A DNA stretch of 64,000 nt. Origin: Luidia sarsii. Lineage: Eukaryota > Echinodermata > Asteroidea > Paxillosida > Luidiidae. Positions 12,398 through 24,800 of the stretch are shown here, one piece after another (position 1 is the first letter of the stretch; every line of letters starts with the position of its first letter). Location: the NCBI GenBank assembly GCA_949987565.1, contig OX465113.1:8302270-8366269 (forward strand), written 5' to 3'. A model generated the notes under the pieces. It did not search any database. It had not been told where the DNA came from and saw only the letters and a program-made list of their open reading frames with translations. Both the position numbers and the translations under genes were made by a program.

Positions 12398-13150
12398 GGG
12401 GTCTGGCATGGCGCCTATTATAATGTGCTTTACAGAGCTTTCTTTCTGACTATAAGCTTCTGAGCAGATGCTCTCTGCACCTGTGAATGACAAAAAAGCA
12501 TAGGATGTATGTTTGAACCCAGGGTGAGATTTTTCGTTGGTGAGAGATCCAGTGGTGCGTCAGTTCACACATAAAAAACACATCTCGGAACGACCTCAAA
12601 ACCCCATGTAATGTATGCCGGGTGCTGCAAGCACAAGTAAGAATGTATTGGCTACGGCAGGCATAAGTGCACACGTCTATTGGAATAGACTTAAGCCGCT
12701 ATAGCTTTCGCCATCCGTAGAGCCATGCGCTATTAGGATCCGTTCCGCCGATAGCAGTGGAACGGGGAATTACACTAGGGTGACCGTTGAGTGCCCGTGG
12801 GAGCATTTATAACGGTCTCTCTGCTAATATTTGCAAACAGACAAATATTTGACCTTTTCATCATGGGTAGGGAACGATTCTAATTCGGGTACGTGCAGGC
12901 AAAACAGAGACGAAAGGGTCTTCGCAGAGACGGACGCCTCGATCCCTGGGACCAAACCCCAGACAATCAATGATGACCGCATCGTCCACGCTGCGGTACT
13001 TGCGGTAACTGGTGGGCCACCAGCCGGCCATCCTTGAGGAAGGCAGGCCCATGCTTGGTCTACTTCAGGCCTAGGTTGACCCAGGGGCCGTGACTTCCGT
13101 GTAGTTGGTGCCGGTGAAGATGTTGTGGACGGTGGCTGATACGACTGGTT
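12398..13150. other. Intergenic, nothing firmly recognised
   Basis: No supported exon. A minus-strand frame near 12860-13140 looks faintly protein-like but is interrupted by stops and lacks a recognisable domain. Confidence 0.4.
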
Positions 13151-13154
13151 TAAT

Positions 13155-13390
13155 GGATGGGGTGGGGTTGGATGGGATGTAATGGGGTGAGGTTGAATGT
13201 AACGGGGTGGAGTTGGGTGGAATGGCGTGGGATGGGGTGGGATTGGATGGAATGGGATGGGATTGGATGGGATGGGGTGGGGCAGAATTGGATGGGATTG
13301 GATGCGATGGTGAGATGGAATGGGGTGGGATGTAACGGAGTGCAGTGTGGTGGAATGACGTGGGATGGGGTGGTATGGGATTGGCTCAAT
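13155..13390 (+). repeat. Degenerate (TGGAATGGGG)-like satellite
   Basis: G-rich words such as GGGATGGGGT, GGATGGAATG and TGGGGTGGAA repeat on a loose 5- and 10-base period for about 230 bases. This resembles decayed pentamer satellite. Both strands show open frames rich in Gly/Trp/Met or His/Pro/Ser because of the composition. Confidence 0.8.
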
Positions 13391-15490
13391 TCAATGGCTA
13401 CAACCCACAATACGGGCCTATGGGTTTTGGCCTTCTGTAGACAATGCCAAGCCTTAGTAAGAGGATTTGGGTTTGCATCACACTCGCTTCTCTAAATAAG
13501 ATCCATCCGCCTGTATGCAAAAGCAGGGAACACTACGGTCAAAGGACAACTTTATTTTTGTCTCTCGATAAATATGATTTATTGAGTACTTTAGTCGCCC
13601 GACTAACAATACGCTTAATATTGCAATCGTCACCGTTATACACGGCCAAATCAAACCAACCTGGAATCATTATCATAATACACTTACTACGTGTACTAAA
13701 ATATTTCAAACATGCACAATAATACTTCTAGAATGAATACATTACCCCGTAAAAAGAAACATCATCGAAAAAAGTATAAACATTATTTACATATTTAAAA
13801 CAAACATAATCAAAATTTACAAGCCACCATCAGCACCCCCTTCCATTGAATAAAATAAGAGATCGGGGTTAGTTCGTTGGAATGGGAAATCAACCACGTT
13901 TTATAACTTTTCACCACTTTGGCCTTTCAAGCCACACGTCCACAGTAAAACCACACGCTTGTACGGCCACCTTCGTGATGATACTGACAACAATAGCTGA
14001 CAGGCATTTATAATATTAGGCCGTTATGGTGGCCGAGGTTTTCATCTCGTATACAGCTGCTGCCGGCCGATAATAGACGTAGACCTTATCTTTGGGCTCA
14101 GTCTCAGGCTTCGTCCCCGTCTGATAGAACCTGAAAATACAGGTTGTGGTCTGTTATTTTTTCGAATTTGAAGGTTTGTTGACTTGTTAAGCGCATAATA
14201 TTTAACAAGAAACTGGGGCCGAACGCTTGTTTCTAGATGCCTCTGACATTATAACGGGTAAGATATGACCGAAGCCTAAGCCCAAGAATAAGCCTTCATT
14301 TCGTACATGGTCAAAGTATCAGCGCTCACCCGCCTAATCGGCAAACGGTCAGTCCGGTGAGCATTCTACTACTAAAGCCTACTAGCCTAGCGCAGTATGA
14401 AGAGCCTCTGAGCTGCCCTTGTTTATTCATGGGGCAGACAGCCCTCGGGGACAGTGGTGGTCTGCATCCAGAAGAAGCAAGCAAAGTTTCAGCCCAATCA
14501 CACGATACTCTAACTGTCCCTTTTTCTGCTGAGCCAATACCAGCGCACGGTAGTTATGCGAGTGCTTGCCGACGACAATGCACACAGTACACATCTAAAC
14601 TATCCATACGGTCATTGATTGCCTACGCGACAGCAAACAGGCAACAAGCACTGTGCCTTTCTACAGCGTCAAGCGCAAAATGTGAACCAGATTGCTCATA
14701 CAACAGCCGTCAACACGTCATACTATATTATCAAACTATAACATATTGATACAACTGCCTACAATTTGCGAATGGATATTATACAATTAAGTTTTGCTTG
14801 AAAACTACCAAACACCTGCAGACTAGCAGTCATCTACAAAACACACATTTTAAGACAGTGTATATCAATGCACCATGCACAAACAGTGACAACTTAAACA
14901 AAAAAACCCAATGTGTAGATTATAACTACAGTCTTGAAAATGATGTGAAATACTGTACACATCACTTAAGCACTCTGTCTCTGTCTCATGGTGGCCTATC
15001 AGCATGACAAGGACGTCCTTTCAATTTGTTGTCAGATAAAGGGATGTAGCTATTGTGCAGAGAGACGAGTTATGTGTTTATCATTGTGCAGGCTAAAAAC
15101 AATGATGAGGGCTTTGGTGCAGGGACCCAGAACCAGCTACTGGGTTGACAGCCAACAAACTGCATCCAAGTACTGGGATATCTGGAGGCTTCCCCTGAGC
15201 CTCTTGGGAAGGAGGTTGAGGTTAGCAGGAAAGGAGGGATAGTCAGCAATCTCTGATCCTCCAAAAGGATCAGAGGGTGTTCTTCTAAAGTCCTTTGATT
15301 CCAACCATCTTCCTTTGCCATGAGACGTAGCAGGAGCAAGGCAGATGTCTGTAGGTGGCACAATTGTTGAATTTACAGGGGAGGAGGTTGTCAGTATTGC
15401 CATGGTGATTGTGATGTTACCATGAAGACCCCTCTACTTAATAGTGACAACTAAACCAAATCAAACTTCTTTTCTTTCAAACAAATACAT
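13391..15490. other. Intergenic 3' to TRIM23
   Basis: No exon or array is recognised. It lies downstream of the TRIM23 stop codon, so part may be 3' untranslated sequence. Minus-strand AATAAA candidates occur near 14420, 13576 and 13551, but none can be chosen from sequence alone. A perfect 10-bp hairpin stem lies at 15251-15275 (arm CTCTGATCCT, five-base loop). Confidence 0.4.
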
Positions 15491-15650
15491 GTTTTCAATC
15501 CTAGTAGGACCTGTCCGAAAGGCACTTTGCCATTGAGAAAGGTCCTGCTAGGATCGAAACGTCAGGCCCTTTATCTTTTGAGATTTATGTATTGCAGGTC
15601 ATTTTAGTCAGTGAGCAGTTTGCAACAGTTTTTGGTATCTACTTCAAATA
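15491..15650 (+). repeat. Best-preserved copy of a dispersed repeat family
   Basis: The unit reads GAGAAAGGTCCTGCTAGGAT, then CGAAACGTCAGGCCC, then a tail containing ATTTTAGTCAGTGAGCAGTT and TGCAACA. The same blocks recur, complete or partial and in both orientations, at 8594, 26378, 33020, 43998, 57596, 57960, 60476 and 60780. The first block here is preceded by an imperfect inverted copy (from about 15497), so the element starts with a hairpin. Confidence 0.75.
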
Positions 15651-15689
15651 CATGTTTTCTTTATCTGTTTGTGTGTGTGAATGCTTCCT

Positions 15690-15869
15690 TCAGGCAAGAT
15701 CTACCACACCAGCTGCTATCAGTTGTCTGGATAGCCAGTCCAAGCCTTGTAGGAGGCCAGCCCCTGTCTGAGCATCACTGGGCTGGATGCACCAGTTGCG
15801 GCCACAGCACAGCTTGTGTAGACCCAACCGGTCTGCTAGGGCATCCACGCTGAGTGCCTGGGGGCTGTC
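15690..15869 (-). CDS. TRIM23: TRIM23 exon 10 (ARF C-terminus and stop)
   Basis: 60 codons including TGA at 15690-15692. It carries [29 protein letters not shown] and a terminal AAGVVDLA, closely matching the AAGVLDVA end of human TRIM23. The acceptor is CTTCTCTTCTGCCAG. It lies 5.6 kb from exon 9, beyond the large minisatellite. Confidence 0.95.
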   Translation of the reverse strand, partial: DSPQALSVDALADRLGLHKLCCGRNWCIQPSDAQTGAGLLQGLDWLSRQLIAAGVVDLA

Positions 15870-18800
15870 CTGGCAGAAGAGAAGACAAGATGCTTAGTGT
15901 AGAGGCAATTACTCATGAGTGCAGATGAAGGTCCTTTCTTAAGAGAGAGATTAGGGTTGATGCTGTTAGGGAGATGTTAAAGGGTCATGTGAGAGGCATT
16001 GTAAGAAAAGGCTGCAAGAGGGCTGTACAAAGGGCTGTGAGGGGTGCTATGAGAAGGGTGAGGGGTGATACAAGGTGTGAGGGGTGCTCTGAGAAGGGAT
16101 GTGAGGGGTGCTGCAAGGAGTGAGGGGAGCTGCAAGAGGTGAAGGGTGCTGCAAGGGGTGAAGGGTGCTGCAAGGGGTGAGGGGTGCTGTGAGAAGGGAT
16201 GTAAAGAGTGTTGCAAGGGGTGAAGGGTGCTGCAAGGGGTGAAGGGTGCTACAAGCGGTGAAGGGTGCTGCAAGGGGTGAGGGGTGCTGCAAGGGGTGAG
16301 GGGTGCTGTGAGAAGGGATGTAAAGAGTGTTGCAAGGGGTGAAGGGTGCTGCAAGGGGTGAAGGGTGCTACAGGGGGTGAAGGGTGCTACAGGGGGTGAA
16401 GGGTGCTACAAGGGGTGAAGGGTGCTGCAAGGGGTGAAGGGTGCTACAAGCGGTGAAGGGTGCTACAAGGGGTGAAGGGTGCTGCAAGGGGTGAGGGGTG
16501 CTGCAAGGGGTGAGGGGTGCTGCAAGGGGTGAGGGGTGCTGCAAGGGGTGAAGGGTGCTACAAGGGGTGAAGGGTGCTGCAAGGGGTGAAGGGTGCTACA
16601 AGCGGTGAAGGGTGCTACAAGGGGTGAAGGGTGCTGCAAGGGGTGAGGGGTGCTGTGAGAAGGAATGTGAGGGGTGTTGCAAGGGGTGAAGGGTGCTGTG
16701 AGAAGGAATGTGAGGGGTGTTGCAAGGGGTGAAGGGTGCTGCAAGGGGTGAAAGGTGCTACAAGGGGTGAAGGGTGCTGCAAGGGGTGAGGGTGCTGCAA
16801 GGAGTGAGGGGTGCTGTGAGAAGGGATGTGAGGGGTGTTGCAAGGGGTTAAGGGTGTTGTGAGAAGGGATGTGAGGGGTGGTGCAAGGGGTGAAGGGTGC
16901 TGCAAGGGGTGAGGGGTGTTGCAAGGGGTGAGGGGTGCTGTGAGAAGGGATGTGAGGGGTGTTGCAAGGGGTGAAGGGTGCTGTGAGAAGGGATGTGAGG
17001 GGTGTTGCAAGGGGTGAAGGGTGCTGCAAGGGGTGAGGGGTGTTGCAAGGGGTGAAGGGTGCTGTGAGAAGGGATGTGAGGAGTGTTGCAAGGGGTGAAG
17101 GGTGCTGCAAGGGGTGAAGGGTGCTACAAGCGGTGAAGGGTGCTGCAAGGGGTGAGGGTGTTGCAAGGGGTGAAGGGTGCTGTGAGAAGGGATGTGAGGG
17201 GTGTTGCAAGGGGTGAAGGGTGCTGTGAGAAGGAATGTGAGGGGTGTTGCAAGGGGTGAAGGGTGCTGCAAGGGGTGAAAGGTGCTACAAGGGGTGAAGG
17301 GTGCTGCAAGGGGTGAGGGTGCTGCAAGGAGTGAGGGGTGCTGTGAGAAGGGATGTGAGGGGTGTTGCAAGGGGTGAAGGGTGCTGCAAGGGGTGAGGGG
17401 TGCTGCAAGGGGTGAGGGTGTTGCAAGGGGTGAAGGGTGCTGTGAGAAGGGATGTGAGGGGTGGTGCAAGGGGTGAAGGGTGCTGTGAGAAGGGATGTGA
17501 GGGGTGTTGCAAGGGGTGAAGGGTGCTGTGAGAAGGGATGTGAGGGGTGTTGCAAGGGGTGAAGGGTGCTGCAAGGGGTGAAGGGTGCTACAAGCGGTGA
17601 AGGGTGCTGCAAGGGGTGAGGGTGTTGCAAGGGGTGAAGGGTGCTGTGAGAAGGGATGTGAGGGGTGGTGCAAGGGGTGAAGGGTGCTGTGAGAAGGGAT
17701 GTGAGGGGTGTTGCAAGGGGTGAAGGGTGCTGCAAGGGGTGAGGGGTGTTGCAAGGGGTGAAGGGTGCTGCAAGGGGTGAGGGGTGTTGCAAGGGGTGAA
17801 GGGTGCTGTGAGAAGGGATGTGAGGGGTGTTGCAAGGGGTGAAGGGTGCTGTGAGAAGGGATGTGAGGGGTGTTGCAAGGGGTGAAGGGTGCTGTGAGAA
17901 GGGATGTGAGGGGTGGTGCAAGGGGTGAAGGGTGCTGTGAGAAGGGATGTAAAGAGTGTTGCAAGGGGTGAAGGGTGCTGCAAGGGGTGAAGGGTGCTAC
18001 AAGCGGTGAAGGGTGCTGCAAGGGGTGAGGGTGTTGCAAGGGGTGAAGGGTGCTGTGAGAAGGGATGTGAGGGGTGTTGCAAGGGGTGAAGGGTGCTGTG
18101 AGAAGGGATGTGAGGGGTGTTGCAAGGGGTGAAGGGTGCTGTGAGAAGGGATGTGAGGGGTGTTGCAAGGGGTGAAGGGTGCTGCAAGGGGTGAAGGGTG
18201 CTGTGAGAAGGGATGTGAGGGGTGTTGCAAGGGGTGAAGGGTGCTGTGAGAAGGGATGTGAGGGGTGTTGCAAGGGGTGAAGGGTGCTGCAAGGGGTGAA
18301 GGGTGCTACAAGCGGTGAAGGGTGCTGCAAGGGGTGAGGGTGTTGCAAGGGGTGAAGGGTGCTGTGAGAAGGGATGTGAGGGGTGTTGCAAGGGGTGAAG
18401 GGTGCTGTGAGAAGGGATGTGAGGGGTGTTGCAAGGGGTGAAGGGTGCTGTGAGAAGGGATGTGAGGGGTGTTGCAAGGGGTGAAGGGTGCTGCAAGGGG
18501 TGAAGGGTGCTACAAGCGGTGAAGGGTGCTGCAAGGGGTGAGGGTGTTGCAAGGGGTGAAGGGTGCTGTGAGAAGGGATGTGAGGGGTGTTGCAAGGGGT
18601 GAAGGGTGCTGTGAGAAGGGATGTGAGGGGTGTTGCAAGGGGTGAAGGGTGCTGCAAGGGGTGAAGGGTGCTACAAGCGGTGAAGGGTGCTGCAAGGGGT
18701 GAGGGTGTTGCAAGGGGTGAAGGGTGCTGTGAGAAGGGATGTGAGGGGTGTTGCAAGGGGTGAAGGGTGCTGTGAGAAGGGATGTGAGGGGTGTTGCAAG

Positions 18801-21800
18801 GGGTGAAGGGTGCTGTGAGAAGGGATGTGAGGGGTGTTGCAAGGGGTGAAGGGTGCTGCAAGGGGTGAAGGGTGCTACAAGCGGTGAAGGGTGCTGCAAG
18901 GGGTGAGGGTGTTGCAAGGGGTGAAGGGTGCTGTGAGAAGGGATGTGAGGGGTGTTGCAAGGGGTGAAGGGTGCTGTGAGAAGGGATGTGAGGGGAGTTG
19001 CAAGGGGTGAAGGGTGCTGCAAGGGGTGAAGGGTGCTACAAGCGGTGAAGGGTGCTGCAAGGGGTGAGGGTGTTGCAAGGGGTGAAGGGTGCTGTGAGAA
19101 GGGATGTGAGGGGTGTTGCAAGGGGTGAAGGGTGCTGTGAGAAGGAATGTGAGGGGTGTTGCAAGGGGTGAAGGGTGCTGCAAGGGGTGAGGGCGGTGCT
19201 GTGAGAAGGCATATGAGGGGGTGTGAGACTGAGAAGGTGAGAAAGGTGAAAATGGGTGAAAAGGATAGAAGCAGTTGACCTCAAAGTAAAGTGACAGAGA
19301 AGTGGACATGACTGGAAGGCATAAAGGGGTCCTATTCATAACAGCATCGGTGAGGTATTGGTGTGGGAGCAACAGATTGTGTGCATGGTTAACTTTCAGA
19401 ACATACACATTTTAAAAAGAGAGGAAAAAATTGTTTTTGTAAAAACGGTATTTCAGTAGAATATTTTCTTTTCCATATCATTATTTTCTTGCAACACATT
19501 CAAATTTTACATTTTACATTCTCTACACCCTTGGGGTTTTAATGGCTTTCCAGTTGAGTAGTAAATTAAATTTTTTACATTTTTCTGCATTTACCGATTT
19601 TCATCTGTACTTTCCACATTCACATTACATGCGCTTGTCACTAACATGCAGGCACTTCAGGTCTCCGCTGGCCTCCTAGGCAATGGCAGACACACGCTCA
19701 TATAGGCACATGTTCCTACTGTGACCTGATAGTGGAGCACGTACTCTAGTTTATTTATATGGCTCAATGAGCTCACATCATCAGCAGTACTCATCAATGA
19801 CAACATAGCCAGAAATTGGTTGATTGGTTAATGGTTGAGAGAAGTCCTAAGAAGAGGACACACCATTCATGAAGGGATAGGCTCCTGAATTGCTGGATGA
19901 TCCCTAGGTTTTTTTTGACAGGGTGAGATCTAGACATAGCCAGACAGATTGGCCTAAATAGCAATACCTTTCCAAAGAGCTGAACTTACACTCATTAGAC
20001 CTGTACATTCCCACTAGAATGAAACATCGCGATACATTTTCTTTTTTAGCTCACTAATAAGCGCGATTCGAATTGTGATCCAAATCGCAGTTCTGCTTGC
20101 AATCTTTTGGAAACAGCGCGATATTTGCTGAGAAATTGAAAAGTTACATCCCACAATTCCATGTGCGTAGATAAAATCCTCCTTCGCACAGCGCGCATAA
20201 AATAGAATCCAAACTGCTGTGTGTGCAGCACACATGGAAGCTTCACGTACCATCCGCACTGCCAGCTAAACATACTGCACACATGTACATGTACTGTACA
20301 TGTACAGATGTGTACATGTACAGATGTGTACATGTACAGATGTGTACATGTACAGATGTGTACATGTACAGAAGTGTACATGTACAGATGTGTACATGTA
20401 CAGATGTGTACATGTACATGTACATGCATGTATGTACACAGGGACAGTTTCATGTCAATGAACTTTTCGGCTCTGGGTACCAGTGAATCTTGGACATCGC
20501 TGGCTGTATCAAACAATGGGTACCGATGGTAGTTGGACGCAAATTTGCAAGATAGATACATGTACATGTGTAGATTGCACAACAACACGTGGTTGGCTTG
20601 TGTGCAAAAGTTGAATGGATAGCTGTTATGGGATTGCGCATTCGTGGGTACCTTTCAAAGTCGTAACCATGCCCCGAAAGGAGACAGCAAAACGAGCTAC
20701 TACTTCACAATACAGCACAAAAATGTGGCAAACTTGATTCCTTTTTTTTCAGGTAGGCCTACGTACGTGATCATTTCGTGAGAATGCGTGTTGGCGACTG
20801 ACTAAAACCTATTCTGGACGTCACTTTTGAGGTTGAAAATCCACTTTTTTAGGCATTCTTGTCCCACAGAAACGATGATATTGTAGCGGACCGATGTAGC
20901 GGACCAATGTAGAAACATTTGTGAGAGAACTAAAACAACAATTCGGTGCATTCAGCATCCATTTCCAAAAATTGTTTAGAGTTAGGGTTAGCGTGTTTGT
21001 ATCAGTAATAATAAAAAGTTGTTAAATTGCCTTGATGGCCCGGAGTTATTTTGCGATTGCCTTGAAGCCCTTAAACAATGCAGAAATTGCCGTGATGCCC
21101 TTAATTTTGCTGAAATTTCAAGGTAAAAACTCCCGTGCCCTTTTTAACCCGGAGTTCCTGGCCTTAAGTTAAGACACAGCCAGCTCATACACACGTTGCA
21201 CAGACGCCGTTCGTGCCACAATGTAGCTTCCTGTTGAACACTCTTGGGTCACATTTCAGGAATGCGCAGTTCTGACCGAATCTGATCATTTTTGAATCGG
21301 GATTCACTTTTCAGTTTCTTTGGCCATGTGTGGACGCACGTGAAAAAAAATAAAAAATTGCTTTTTCCATCGCAATCCACATTTCAATGTTGTTCTAGTG
21401 GGAAAGCACCTACTAAAACACAAGTTCGGAATCAGACATTTAGGAAGGGGCCCAGAGAGCTGAGATAGAGGGGGATTATCATCGCCCTCAGTAGAACAGA
21501 CTGATGACACTCACTTGCTTGTTAGCAAAGATCAGAAGCAAGGCATCCTTGAGCTGCTTTTCCGACATTAGAACGGCCAGCTCATCATACACTTCATCCA
21601 GCCTGTCAGGGTCTGTGGAGTCCACCACAAACAGGAGAGCTGTGCACGGCAAGGGCAGAGAAAAAAGTGGGGGAAAGGGTCAAGTGTGGTGCATGGTGAG
21701 GTTGGTTGGAGACATAGTAGGAGACTGAAGAGAGCAAGGCATGGGTCAGGAATCAGGATTGGATGAGACTGTTCTCTGTCCCCACCTCCTCACCTCCTTA

Positions 21801-24800
21801 GACTGGACCTCCTTAGTCTTTACTCTGACGCCTGTGCCTCAAACCTGGCTTTGTCTCCATTTGTTTCATCTATTTCCAAGTACAAGGCATTGAAATGAGA
21901 GGCCTTGAGCTTGGCTTTCCAAGATGACACTCAGTTTGGACAAAGATTCCTGTGCTTCAATTTCAACAAAGAGCCCTGACCCTTTTCTCAGCTTTTTCAT
22001 AAGAGGTGACATTGGAGCCAGACCCTAGACTAGGTTTTTGTAAAAAAGCTTTGCATTACAGTAATCTATTGGATTTGATGACATGAAACACGGAGGAAAA
22101 AAATGAAGGGACAGCATCTTCTACCATGATGTAAATGGAAAAGGTACGTATTTCTTGCGAGTAATAAACTATTTCTTACACTACAGAAAGGAGCGTAAAC
22201 CGCAATTTTTTTTTTCATTTTTCTACTTTCTCAGATTACCATTTGAGCTATAACCCTTGCAGTATTGCTTTTTGGGAATTTTTAATGGTTTAACACACAA
22301 ACTGTAGCAATCTTTTGACCTTTACCAATGTTGCATAGGGCCTTTAAATAAAATCATTGAAATAGGAACGTAAATCTGTCAAAGGGAGTGGGTGAAGTTT
22401 GGATGCTTGCCATGAGTGATTGTTAGACCTTCTTGCCATCATCCAGCAGCCAAAGGCTTGCTAGACAGCCAAGGAGGATGCTGACTGGGAACCATTGCCT
22501 AGGTGCCTGCACATGTACATGCCTTGGGTGTTCAGATAGTAGTGCTTCCACAGGGGGCGGAGCTTGGTGTCCCCGCCCACATCCCAGATAGTGAATTTGA
22601 CATTCTTATACTCCACCGTCTCCACGTTGAAACCTGCCAATTGAACCAAAAATAAAATAAAATAAAACTGAGAATGCCTTCTTTTGCCATTGCAGATATT
22701 TACAATGTCCTTCTTCTTCCCCTTCTTAAACAACGAGACAAGTAATAAGAATTGTAGGGCCTCCAGTGTGTGCATTAACCTGATATTACACGACAGAATA
22801 TTCTTATCAATACGAAGAACAGGACTTTTTACTTCACGGAAGGCCATTCCATTGTTGTTCCTGAATTGGTGATTAAAGGCATTTTTCATTTCATTTTTTT
22901 AGGGGGGGCTGTTAATTTTTCTCACACAAACAAAAATCACTTTTTCTTCCTGTCAATTGAGTCTCTTGGCTTTAATGAGATAATGCTGTTACCTAAGGAA
23001 GCTTCCAACACTATCCTCCCTCTCTCCCTTCCTCACCCACGTGGTAAAATTGAACAGATATCTCTAACGGAATCACAACTTCCTGACTTGATTCGATTTG
23101 ACACAATACTGTCAGTAGCAAGCGTGCTATCAGTCGTGAATGGGCATCCCGCAAAACCCAACCGAGGAAGAGACAAACAAAACTGCAGGAAGAAAGCAAA
23201 TCAAATTTGCTGGTACAAGTATTATTATTTTTTGATTTCTCTCCTTTTCAGGGTGCGTCGGTATCTGCTTTGATCAAGCGGCAACAACTGAGAGAAATTG
23301 CCCAATTCTCAAATTGGTAATAGAGTAAAAAAAAAGTCCTCATGGTAATTTGATTTCCAGAACTTGCGCAGCGCTAACGTTGTCGTCATTGAGGCAGTCT
23401 GAGGGAAGCACCGTGGCTCTCAAACACTTCTGCCTACTGCCTTGTATGCTTGCCCCTAGGGGGGATTTTTCGGTCGGGCGTGTGGCTGAAACAGCTCAGA
23501 CTTATTCCTTTTTTTTTTTATATCTTTCCAATTTACTCATCAAAGAAAATAAACACAAAACCTTGACGTAATTGATTCAAATCTTCCCACATTGTGTGAT
23601 TGGCTGTGGTAAATGGCACTGGTGGTTTTTTTCTTTACAAATTACTGGTTGATGAAATTTGCTTGACAATTTTGCGTTTCTTTGATGGCTGTCAGTGGTA
23701 AGATGAGAGGTTGTGTGTGTGGGTCAGGACCTAATGATCTATTGCATCCCAGTGCAGATCTCTTTAGCCAATTGACTTTTTGACACACGACCTTTTCTAC
23801 CATGACTCAGCATCATCTGTGCTTCACTTTTTTTTTATCTCCCTCATCCAACAGCTGAAAAGGACAGTCTTTGGCTGTTGTTGTTTTCTCTCTTTAAGAT
23901 TTGGGTTTTTTATTTCTAGTAACAAGGAACTATTGCTATATGCTCAATTGCAATACATGTTCCATAAAAAAGATGCCAGGAAAAAGCAAAAACAAATATC
24001 AGGAACAAAAACCTCTACCAATGCTAGATAATGGACCCCAGGCCAAAGTCACAGCCAAATCAATGATCGACATATCTTATCTTATAGCCTAGCATTAATT
24101 AGATCAAATAAGAATCAGGACATTTTGGCAGGTTTCAAATGGTTTGTCAAAATGTTTGCTTTTTGGTGTCCACAAGTGAAGAGTGAAACAAAAAAGGAAG
24201 TCTGTCATTCTCCAAAATTTCCAGCAATTACTTCATTTCATGACAACATACCGTCCTTTTTTTTTTAGATGAAGAGTTTAAAGTCCTACACAACCCTATG
24301 AAGCAGTTTTTGATGCCTCATACATTAACAAGTGCAAGTGTTGAAGATACTGACTGGGTGTGCTTACTATAGGACAGCAGCATTTGGTGCAGTGCTATTG
24401 GGCCACACAGAGCACGTTGCACAGACTCAATTGAGTATCAATTAAGCGTACGCACAAAAGTACAAGGGGACCTTCTGCCCAGGGTGAATGAACAATGCCA
24501 CTGACTTGTGCTTACCAACTTGGACAGTCAATGGACAAATAAAAAAATCTCCCCCTTCACACAAACTACCCCCCGACCCACCTCCTCCCTGCTAGGTGCA
24601 AGAACTGACAATGAGAACCAAAGGCTGTAGAGCCATCATTGTTCTTACATGTACAATGTACGTATTAAAGGCCTTTTCAGACAACGCTGAAATAACTTGC
24701 AAGGCTTGAGAAAAATGTTCATGCATGAGAAATCTTACAAGAGTGACATCGTGTGAAAGGTTACCAATGCTTGAGAGTGACAGATGTCCCTGGTGAACCC

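Noticed and set aside
12860..13140. Minus-strand exon remnant (TVHNIFTGTNYTEV and following)
   Set aside because: Protein-like words but stops in frame, no splice signals chosen and no family recognised.
14357..14749. 130-codon plus-strand open frame
   Set aside because: No domain, no compositional signal, no exon borders.
16615..18960. 781-codon open frame on the minus strand
   Set aside because: It is a by-product of the stop-free minisatellite; three frames are open at once and it lies in a TRIM23 intron.
20046..20588. Tyr/Cys/Thr/His-rich open frames on both strands
   Set aside because: Produced by the palindromic 16-bp repeat.
22461..22889. 142-codon reading through TRIM23 exon 8
   Set aside because: Only 22523-22633 is coding; the rest is intron read-through.
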